Source: Pseudorhodobacter antarcticus (GTDB lineage: Bacteria > Pseudomonadota > Alphaproteobacteria > Rhodobacterales > Rhodobacteraceae). Taken from it: a stretch of DNA of 10,860 nucleotides. Numbering within the stretch: position 1 is the stretch's first letter; the number at the start of each line of letters is the position of its first letter. A program made the translations under genes and the position numbers. Positions 5,609-10,860 of this stretch are shown in pieces. The notes under the pieces were generated by a model. The model saw nothing but the letters and a program-made list of their open reading frames with translations. It was not told the origin of the DNA and searched no databases. Location of the stretch: NCBI GenBank assembly GCA_945861995.1, contig CAMAWZ010000055.1, forward strand, positions 1 to 10,860. The letters run 5' to 3'.

Positions 5609-5887
5609 TTAGGCCGAAACAGCAGCGCCCAAAGCCTTAACGCGCGAGGCGAGGCGGGACATTTTGCGGGCTACGGTGTTCTTGTGCATCACACCCTTTG
5701 TGACGCCGCGCGCCAATTCTGGCTGGGCGTTTTTCAAAGCTTCTGCAGCTGCATTTTGCTGACCCGAAGCAAGCGCCTCTTCCACTTTGCGCAGGAAGGT
5801 GCGGATACGCGAACGGCGCGCCTTGTTGATGTCGTGACGCGCTTCGGATTGACGGGCGCGCTTTTTGGACTGGGCGGTATTTGCCAT
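5609..5887 (-). CDS. rpsT: 30S ribosomal protein S20
   Basis: A 92-residue, lysine/arginine-rich protein of the small ribosomal subunit that binds 16S rRNA early in assembly. The start 'MANTAQSKKRARQSEARHDI', the 'RSRIRTFLRKVEEAL' helix, the 'GVMHKNTVARKMSRLASRV' block and the C-terminal 'KALGAA' are standard S20. An upstream in-frame ATG at 5914 would add nine residues without family support. The ATG at 5887 gives the canonical MANT start and has GGA about nine bases ahead. The gene has its own promoter and terminator and sits between the hydratase gene and dnaA, a common place for rpsT in alphaproteobacteria. Confidence 0.97.
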   Translation of the reverse strand: MANTAQSKKRARQSEARHDINKARRSRIRTFLRKVEEALASGQQNAAAEALKNAQPELARGVTKGVMHKNTVARKMSRLASRVKALGAAVSA

Positions 5888-5919
5888 GCGAATAATTCCG
5901 GATCTGTAGTTCAACTTGA

Positions 5920-5943
5920 AGCCAGCCTACTAGACGGCTGGCT
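5920..5943. repeat. 24-bp inverted repeat across the rpsT promoter -10 region
   Basis: AGCCAGCC (5920-5927) and GGCTGGCT (5936-5943) are perfectly complementary with an 8-base centre (5928-5935). The element overlaps the proposed rpsT -10 (5932-5927) and part of the spacer. It has no T-tract, so it is a poor terminator for the upstream hydratase gene. It could be a regulator site on the rpsT promoter or a weak hairpin in a read-through transcript from the hydratase gene. Confidence 0.45.
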
Positions 5944-5955
5944 GCACGCTGTCAA
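5927..5955 (-). promoter_or_regulatory. Probable rpsT promoter
   Basis: TTGACA (5955-5950, a perfect -35) is followed after 17 bases by TAGTAG (5932-5927), a weak match to the -10 consensus. Transcription would start near 5920, about 33 bases before the S20 start codon. The position directly upstream of rpsT and the perfect -35 make this likely despite the poor -10. Confidence 0.55.
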
Positions 5956-5995
5956 CCGCGAATTCCCCGAAAAGCGATGCAGCCGCGCTGGAAAC

Positions 5996-6772
5996 CTAGC
6001 GATCTTGAAATTGCGCGGGGCGCTTTTCCAAAAAGGCGGCCATGCCTTCTTTTTGATCTTCGGTAGAGAACAGGGCGTGAAACAGGCGCCGCTCAAAAAT
6101 CAGCCCCTCATGCAGGCTGGTTTCTTGGGCGCGGTTCACCGATTCTTTGACCGCCATTGCCGCCAGTTGCGATTTCTGGGCAATAGTGCCTGCTGCGCCA
6201 AGCGCCTCATCCAGCAACGCTGCTGCCTTGACAACGCGCGAAACCAGTCCCGCGCGCTCGGCCTCCTCCGCCCCCATAAATCGGCCCGTCAGATGCATAT
6301 CCATTGACTTGGCCTTGCCAACCGCGCGGGTCAGGCGCTGGGTGCCGCCCATGCCCGCCACGATGCCCAGGTTAATCTCGGGCTGGCCAAACTTGGCCGT
6401 ATCGGCCGCAATGATGAAATCGCACATCAGGGCCAACTCGCAGCCGCCGCCAAGGCAATAGCCTGCCACTGCGGCTATGATCGGCTTGCGAATGCGGGCA
6501 ATCGCATCCGCCTGCGGGCCGAATAAATCGTCAAAGAAAACTTCGGCAAAACTTTTGTCCGCCATCTCGCGCACATCTGCGCCAGCGGCAAAAGCGCGGT
6601 CAGACCCTGTAATGACAATGCAGCGCACTGCGGCGTCCTTGTCTGCTGCGCCCAATGCCTGCGCCAATTCCTGCATCATTTTGGTGTTCAGGGCGTTCAT
6701 CGCCTCGGGGCGGTTCAGGGTGATCAGGGCGATCTTGTCTTTGATCTGCACGATCAGCGTGTCATAGGCCAT
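5996..6772 (-). CDS. Enoyl-CoA hydratase (crotonase family, short-chain type)
   Basis: A 258-residue crotonase-fold enzyme that adds water to 2-enoyl-CoA in fatty-acid beta-oxidation. The oxyanion-hole segment 'AFAAGADVREM' (60-70) and 'GYCLGGGCELALMCD' (104-118) are present. Both catalytic glutamates of the hydratase subclass are there: E112 in GGGCELA and E132 in 'GQPEINLGIVAGMGGTQR' (129-146). They match the pair in mitochondrial ECHS1, to which the whole sequence is close, up to the 'EGMAAFLEKRPAQF' C-terminus. With both glutamates it should be a true hydratase, not merely an isomerase or a catalytically different family member. The ATG has AAAGGA six bases upstream. It follows mutM by 22 bp and is probably co-transcribed with it, although the two functions are unrelated. 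Chain-length preference is not visible. Confidence 0.93.
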   Translation of the reverse strand: MAYDTLIVQIKDKIALITLNRPEAMNALNTKMMQELAQALGAADKDAAVRCIVITGSDRAFAAGADVREMADKSFAEVFFDDLFGPQADAIARIRKPIIAAVAGYCLGGGCELALMCDFIIAADTAKFGQPEINLGIVAGMGGTQRLTRAVGKAKSMDMHLTGRFMGAEEAERAGLVSRVVKAAALLDEALGAAGTIAQKSQLAAMAVKESVNRAQETSLHEGLIFERRLFHALFSTEDQKEGMAAFLEKRPAQFQDR

Positions 6773-6794
6773 GTCGTTTCCTTTTGTGATGCCG

Positions 6795-7640
6795 CTAGCT
6801 TTGGCAGCGCGGGCAATAAAAACTTGACCGCCCCGATTGCACGAGACGCCTAATTTCTGCGCCGCAAGTGGGCGCTAGGCAAGGCTCCCCCGCGCGGCCA
6901 TAAACAGCAAAGGCGTGTTGAAAATAGCCAAGTTCCCCATCTGCCTGCCGATAATCGCGCAAGGATGACCCGCCTGCGGCAATCGCCTCGCCCAACACAT
7001 CACGGATAATCGGCACAAGGGCGGCGGCATCTTTCACTTCGCCCGCAAGGCGATCTGGAGCGATGCGGGCGCGGTGCAGCACCTCGCACACATAGATATT
7101 TCCCAGCCCTGCCACGATGCGTTGATCCAGCAACGCCGATTTGATGGGCGTCTTGCGCCCTGCCAATTTGGCCGCCAAGTATGGGCCATCAAAGGCATTG
7201 CCCAATGGTTCTGGCCCAAGGCCCGCCACCAAAGGGTGCGCTTCGGCCCCTTCGGTTTTCATTAAATCCATCGCGCCAAATCTGCGCGGGTCGTTGAACG
7301 TCACCTGTGCTCCGCCCGCCATGTGCAGCACAACATGGTCATGCTTTTGTGGGGCTGGGTGGGCATGGACATAATCCCCAATCATCACCCCCGACACCAA
7401 CATCCGCCCCGACATTCCCAAATGGATCAGCAGCGTCTCGCCGCTGTCCAAATCTGCCAGAATATACTTTGACCGACGCCGCAGCGCCAAAATCCGCGCG
7501 CCTGTAAGCCGCGCGGCCATATTTGGCGGGAAGGGCCAGCGCAAATCTGCGCGGTTCACCTCGGCCCGTGCAATAACTTGCCCCTCCATCGCGGGCAAAA
7601 GCCCCGCGCGCACGGTTTCCACTTCGGGTAATTCGGGCAT
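6795..7640 (-). CDS. mutM: Formamidopyrimidine-DNA glycosylase (8-oxoguanine glycosylase, AP lyase)
   Basis: A 281-residue base-excision repair enzyme that removes 8-oxoguanine and formamidopyrimidines and cuts the abasic site. The catalytic N-terminus PELPEVETV is present, with Pro2 as nucleophile after Met removal and Glu3. So are the DNA-binding lysine in 'RRRSKYIL' (K58), 'GLGNIYVCEVL' (178-188) with its conserved Asn, and a C-terminal zinc finger with cysteines 254, 259, 276 and 279. The finger arginine is R271 in 'QSGRSSFYCPRC'. The first Cys pair is spaced C-x4-C rather than C-x2-C, a variant I recall in other alphaproteobacterial MutM proteins, so the finger should work. The PELPEVE start separates it from Nei. 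The ATG has AAAGG five bases upstream. The gene is divergent from ubiE and leads the hydratase gene. Confidence 0.96.
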   Translation of the reverse strand: MPELPEVETVRAGLLPAMEGQVIARAEVNRADLRWPFPPNMAARLTGARILALRRRSKYILADLDSGETLLIHLGMSGRMLVSGVMIGDYVHAHPAPQKHDHVVLHMAGGAQVTFNDPRRFGAMDLMKTEGAEAHPLVAGLGPEPLGNAFDGPYLAAKLAGRKTPIKSALLDQRIVAGLGNIYVCEVLHRARIAPDRLAGEVKDAAALVPIIRDVLGEAIAAGGSSLRDYRQADGELGYFQHAFAVYGRAGEPCLAPTCGAEIRRLVQSGRSSFYCPRCQS

Positions 7641-7665
7641 TTCGGCCTTTGGACATTAGGGCGCA

Positions 7666-7694
7666 TTGAGGCGCGGCAACTTAACCCCTATAAG
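7666..7694 (+). promoter_or_regulatory. Probable ubiE-ubiB promoter
   Basis: TTGAGG (7666-7671) is followed after exactly 17 bases by TATAAG (7689-7694). Transcription would begin around 7701. That falls on the outermost ATG of the ubiE frame, so the working start is more likely the inner ATG at 7725, leaving a 24-base leader. The 84-bp region between the mutM and ubiE starts must also carry the mutM promoter, which I could not place. Confidence 0.55.
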
Positions 7695-7724
7695 TGGCAA
7701 ATGCGCAGCAATCGGCAAGAGCAA

Positions 7725-8483
7725 ATGAACACCACACCCCCTGATCTTGGCACCACTCATTTCGGATTTCAAACCGTGCCCGAGGGCGACAAGGCAGGCA
7801 TGGTGCACGGGGTTTTCACCCGCGTGGCCAGCAAATACGACATCATGAATGATCTAATGTCGGCAGGGATGCATCGTTTGTGGAAAGACGCAATGATGGA
7901 TTGGCTTGCGCCGCTCGCGGGGCAAAAGCTGCTGGATGTCGCAGGCGGCACGGGCGATGTGGCCTTTCGCTTTTTGGGGCGTGCGGCAGGATCGACCGCC
8001 ACTGTTTTGGATATGACCGAATCCATGCTGATCGCTGGGCGGCAAAGGGCGGATGCAGAGGCGCTGGCCACTCGCCTTGACTGGATTGTGGGCGATGCGA
8101 TGGCCCTGCCCTTTGCCGATAACTCCTTCGATGTTTACACAATTTCTTTTGGTATCCGAAATGTCACCCGCATTCCCGATGCGCTGGCCGAGGCATACCG
8201 CGTGCTGCGCCCTGGCGGGCGGTTGATGGTGCTGGAATTCAGCCAAATTCCAAATGATTTGGCACAATGGGCCTATGACAAATACAGCTTTAACGTGATT
8301 CCCGTGATGGGCCAGATCGTGGCGAATGATAGGGGTAGCTATCAGTATTTGGTCGAATCTATTCGCAAGTTTCCAAATCAAGACAGCTTTGCGGCCATGA
8401 TCCGCACGGCGGGTTTTGATCTGGTATCTTACCGAAACCTATCGATGGGCATTGCCGCGCTACATTCGGGATGGAAGATTTAG
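7725..8483 (+). CDS. ubiE: Ubiquinone/menaquinone biosynthesis C-methyltransferase UbiE
   Basis: A 252-residue SAM-dependent methyltransferase that C-methylates the benzoquinol (or demethylmenaquinol) ring in quinone synthesis. The family N-terminal block 'HFGFQTVPEGDKAGMVHGVF' is followed by 'VASKYDIMNDLMSAGMHRLW' (34-53). The SAM motif I is LLDVAGGTGD (69-78), and the 'GDAMALPFADNSFDVYTISF' / 'GIRNV' block (123-147) and 'RVLRPGGRLMVLEF' (159-172) follow. Start choice: an in-frame ATG at 7701 would add MRSNRQEQ, but the predicted transcription start falls there and family members begin close to the TTHFGF block, so 7725 is preferred. Its ribosome binding site is weak (AAGAG). The stop TAG is directly followed by the ubiB GTG, so the two genes form an operon. 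Confidence 0.95.
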   Translation: MNTTPPDLGTTHFGFQTVPEGDKAGMVHGVFTRVASKYDIMNDLMSAGMHRLWKDAMMDWLAPLAGQKLLDVAGGTGDVAFRFLGRAAGSTATVLDMTESMLIAGRQRADAEALATRLDWIVGDAMALPFADNSFDVYTISFGIRNVTRIPDALAEAYRVLRPGGRLMVLEFSQIPNDLAQWAYDKYSFNVIPVMGQIVANDRGSYQYLVESIRKFPNQDSFAAMIRTAGFDLVSYRNLSMGIAALHSGWKI

Positions 8484-10025
8484 GTGCGCGGGCCGCATAA
8501 CATTTGGCGGCTGATCCGCACGGGCGCCACCTTTGAACGCTCGGGCGCAATGGGGGCGGTTTTGCTGGCACTGGATGCCCCGCCCCAATTGCGGCTGGCG
8601 GCAAAACTGCTGGGTTGGCCGTTTAAATGGCTGGGCCTGCGCGGCGACCCTGCCTTGCCGCCTGTGACACGTGCCCTTTCGGCGCTCGGGCCTGCTTACA
8701 TAAAATTTGGCCAAACCCTTGCCACGCGCCCCGATATTGTGGGCGAGGAATTGGCGGGGCAGCTGAAATACCTGCAAGACAAACTCCCCCCCTTTGGGCA
8801 GGCCGAGGCGCGCGCCGCGATTGAGGCGGATTTGGGCCGCCCCTTGGCCGATATGTTTGACGAGTTTTCGCAGCCGGTTGCGGCCGCGTCAATTGCCCAA
8901 GTCCACCGCGCCCGCCTGCGCGCGACAGGCGCGGATGTGGCGGTAAAGGTGCTGCGCCCTGGCATTGAACGCGCCTTTCGCCGCGATGTGGATGCGTTTT
9001 ACTTTGCCGCCCGCACGATTGAGGTTTTGGCCCCCTTTGCCCGCCGCCTGCGCCCCACCGAGGTGATTGCGCATTTTGAAAGCGTGGTCATGGCCGAGCT
9101 TGATCTGCGGCTAGAAGCGGCGGCAGCCAGCGAATTTGCCGAGAATACCAAAAATGACGCGGGCTTTTCCGTGCCTTTGCCTGTGTGGGATTATTCGGGG
9201 CGGCGGGTGATGACGCTGGCTTGGGTTAACAGCCCGTCGATGTCCGATAGCGGTGCGATGGGGGCGTTGCTTGACGTGGGCGTTGTTGACCGCACTGAAT
9301 TGGGCGCGCGTGTGCTGCAGCTTTTCCTATCGCACGCGCTGCGCGACGGGCTTTTTCACGGCGATATGCACCAAGGCAATCTGAAAGTGGCCGCGAACGG
9401 CGATATCATCGCGCTGGATTTCGGGATAATGGGGCGGATCGATGCCTATACCCGCCGCGTTTATGCCGAAATCCTGATGGGATTTATGCAGCGCAACTAT
9501 CGCCGCGTGGCCGAAGTGCATTTCGAAGCGGGCTATGTGCCCGCAGACCGCGATATCGACGAATTCGCACTGGCCTTGCGCGCGGTGGGCGAGCCCATCT
9601 TTGGCATGGACGCAACCCGCCTGTCCATGTCGCGCCTGCTGGGCCATTTGTTCGAGGTGACAGAACGTTTTGGCATGGAAACCCGAACCGAGCTGATTTT
9701 ACTACAACGCACAATGGTTGTGGTCGAAGGCGTCGCGCGCAGCCTTGATCCTGCGATCAATATTTGGCACGTCGCCCGCCCCGTGGTGGAAGATTATGTG
9801 CGCAAGAATGTGGGGCCTGCCGCCCTGCTGCGCGATATCGCCCAAGCAGCGCAGGTGATGGCCCGCTTTGGCCCCCGCCTGCCCCGCCTGATCGAAGGCG
9901 CGCTGATTGCGTCGGGCGATAAAACCAAAGCCCCCGAACCGCGCCGCACCCGAGCCTATGCGTGGGCCGCCTTGGCCTTAGTTGGGGGTATAGGTTTCGG
10001 GTATGGGCTGGCCATATTCATCTAA
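8484..10025 (+). CDS. ubiB: Ubiquinone biosynthesis kinase-like protein UbiB (ABC1/ADCK family)
   Basis: A 513-residue atypical kinase/ATPase that supports ubiquinone synthesis at the inner membrane. All ADCK hallmarks are present: KxGQ as KFGQ (74-77), the alanine-rich loop AAAS (133-136) in place of a glycine P-loop, the nucleotide lysine in AVKVLRPG (K155), the 'ELDLRLEA' glutamate, the catalytic loop HGDMHQGN (292-299) and metal-binding DFG (312-314). The C-terminus ends in a hydrophobic segment (about 494-513), the expected membrane anchor. The start is GTG directly after the ubiE stop (TAG GTG), with GGAAG (8473-8477) six bases before it. The last 15 residues and stop overlap the 3' end of flgD on the other strand. 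coaBC and dut, which I recall often following ubiB in this group, are absent here. Confidence 0.95.
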   Translation: MRGPHNIWRLIRTGATFERSGAMGAVLLALDAPPQLRLAAKLLGWPFKWLGLRGDPALPPVTRALSALGPAYIKFGQTLATRPDIVGEELAGQLKYLQDKLPPFGQAEARAAIEADLGRPLADMFDEFSQPVAAASIAQVHRARLRATGADVAVKVLRPGIERAFRRDVDAFYFAARTIEVLAPFARRLRPTEVIAHFESVVMAELDLRLEAAAASEFAENTKNDAGFSVPLPVWDYSGRRVMTLAWVNSPSMSDSGAMGALLDVGVVDRTELGARVLQLFLSHALRDGLFHGDMHQGNLKVAANGDIIALDFGIMGRIDAYTRRVYAEILMGFMQRNYRRVAEVHFEAGYVPADRDIDEFALALRAVGEPIFGMDATRLSMSRLLGHLFEVTERFGMETRTELILLQRTMVVVEGVARSLDPAINIWHVARPVVEDYVRKNVGPAALLRDIAQAAQVMARFGPRLPRLIEGALIASGDKTKAPEPRRTRAYAWAALALVGGIGFGYGLAIFI

Positions 10026-10860
10026 TGTGTTGGGCGGGTTTTCACTTGGCACATCATAGCCACCGCCCGTCTCCGCGCCGCCCAAATCCGCAGCCCCATC
10101 CGATTGCTGCGGATACCCGCTTTGTGTTTGCGGCGGCGTGGTTGTGCCAGAATTAGGCGCAGTGGAAGACCCGTTAGATGCGCCGTTGCCCGTTTCCGTA
10201 CCCGCAGACCCCGCAACACGCAGAGCCGTGACGGATGTTGCGGGCACTTCAATCCCGCCTTCCAGCACCAAAACGGTGCCAGTGGGGCCAGACCGCGCTT
10301 CTTGAATACGCGAATACGCCTCAACTGGCGTGGCTTCGCCCAGTTTACGCTCGCCCTGATAGCTTTCTAGGGTGAGGGTATATTTTCCATTGGGCAAAGG
10401 CGCGCCCTTGAGATCAAACCCGGCCCATTGGTGCGGGCCATTGCCCAAGGGCACATCTTCGCGTCCGACGACATTTCCATTTGCATCGCGCACAGACAGC
10501 ACCGCGCGATCTGCCCCTGTTGCCGAAGCGTAGGTCAGGGTGACATCGCTGTTGCCCAGATACACAGGGCTTGGCGCGCGCGCCTCTTGCCCAACCCATG
10601 CAGCCAATTGCGACATGCCCATCACGCCAAACTGGCTGGAGAGCTGGGACAGCATATCATTGGTTTTCACCTGCTGCTCTACCCCCGAAAACGTGGCCAG
10701 TTGCACGGCAAAATCGGCCGATTCCATCGGGTTTGTCGGATCTTGGTTTTTGATCTGCGTGGTCAGCATTCGCAAAAACGTATTGAAATCCGAATTGATC
10801 ATCGATTTCTTTGGGGCGGCGGCGGTAGGTGTCGTGGTTTGCGCGCCAGAGGTCAGGGGC
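9978..10860 (-). CDS. flgD: Flagellar hook-capping protein FlgD, 5' end beyond the window
   Basis: FlgD caps the growing flagellar hook so that FlgE subunits can polymerise. The family signature is clear: 'FNTFLRMLTTQIKNQDPTNP' then 'MESADFAVQLATFSGVEQQ' near the visible N-terminus. A Tudor/Ig-like core follows, including 'GFDLKGAPLPNGKYTLTLES', and ends around 'VTALRV'. The first in-frame ATG is at 10802, but the frame stays open to the edge (10859) with a Thr/Ala/Pro-rich stretch (SGAQTTTPTAAAPKS). That is the usual loose FlgD N-terminus, so the true start is outside. After the core comes a tail of about 77 residues that is rich in Gly, Ser, Thr, Pro and Gln, with nine acidic and no basic residues. 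It is absent from the FlgD proteins I know. The gene converges on ubiB and overlaps it by 48 bp. Confidence 0.92.
   Translation of the reverse strand, partial: PLTSGAQTTTPTAAAPKKSMINSDFNTFLRMLTTQIKNQDPTNPMESADFAVQLATFSGVEQQVKTNDMLSQLSSQFGVMGMSQLAAWVGQEARAPSPVYLGNSDVTLTYASATGADRAVLSVRDANGNVVGREDVPLGNGPHQWAGFDLKGAPLPNGKYTLTLESYQGERKLGEATPVEAYSRIQEARSGPTGTVLVLEGGIEVPATSVTALRVAGSAGTETGNGASNGSSTAPNSGTTTPPQTQSGYPQQSDGAADLGGAETGGGYDVPSENPPNTLDEYGQPIPETYTPN

Noticed and set aside
5459..6307. A 282-codon plus-strand open frame across rpsT and the hydratase gene
   Set aside because: It is antisense to S20 and a complete enoyl-CoA hydratase, spans two terminator hairpins, and shows no family resemblance.
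6801..6881. MutM zinc finger with unusual C-x4-C spacing as a possible degenerate finger
   Set aside because: All four cysteines and the finger arginine are present, and C-x4-C spacing is, to my knowledge, a normal variant in alphaproteobacterial MutM.
10800..10802. ATG as the start of flgD
   Set aside because: The frame remains open to the window edge with a Thr/Ala/Pro-rich sequence typical of FlgD N-termini, and there is no clear ribosome binding site, so the true start lies outside.
1..10860. Mobile elements, CRISPR arrays, toxin-antitoxin or defence genes, tRNA and rRNA
   Set aside because: No transposase, integrase, terminal repeats, regularly spaced repeats or structural RNA genes were seen. 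Every long coding frame is accounted for by a known family.

Overview
The window looks like ordinary chromosome from an alphaproteobacterium, most probably of the Rhodobacteraceae/Roseobacter group. The grounds are the conserved replication-gene block rpsT-dnaA-dnaN-recF-(...)-gyrB, the high GC content with AAAGGA-type ribosome binding sites, the alphaproteobacterial forms of DnaA, MutM and UbiE/UbiB, and a GC-rich palindromic intergenic element of a kind I recall from that family. The genus cannot be read from the sequence alone.

Layout. Most genes lie on the minus strand. In their direction of transcription (right to left) they are mutM, an enoyl-CoA hydratase gene, rpsT, dnaA, dnaN, recF, a GNAT acetyltransferase gene, a LysE/RhtB-type exporter gene, and the first 34 codons of gyrB, which runs off the left edge. 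The plus strand carries one operon, ubiE-ubiB, divergent from mutM. At the right edge the 3' part of flgD (minus strand) runs off the window and converges on ubiB, with a 48-bp overlap of the two coding regions.

Function. dnaA (initiator), dnaN (sliding clamp), recF (gap repair at forks) and gyrB (supercoiling) form the replication cluster. rpsT (ribosomal protein S20) sits upstream of dnaA, separated by a 513-bp non-coding region that is the most information-rich part of the window. It holds a DnaA box overlapping a probable dnaA -10 element, a perfect 20-bp palindrome just downstream, weaker DnaA-box cores, the rpsT terminator, and a second terminator-shaped hairpin pointing the other way with no gene before it. 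mutM handles oxidised guanine, and the hydratase is a beta-oxidation enzyme probably co-transcribed with it. ubiE and ubiB serve ubiquinone synthesis. flgD makes the flagellar hook cap.

I found no mobile element, CRISPR array, tRNA, rRNA or defence system, and no coding region that points to a wholly new system. The points most worth a second look are a NodA-like acetyltransferase in the recF operon, the palindrome and DnaA box at the dnaA promoter, the orphan plus-strand terminator, and the codon-aligned ubiB/flgD tail overlap, in which each stop codon is the complement of a leucine TTA codon in the other gene.
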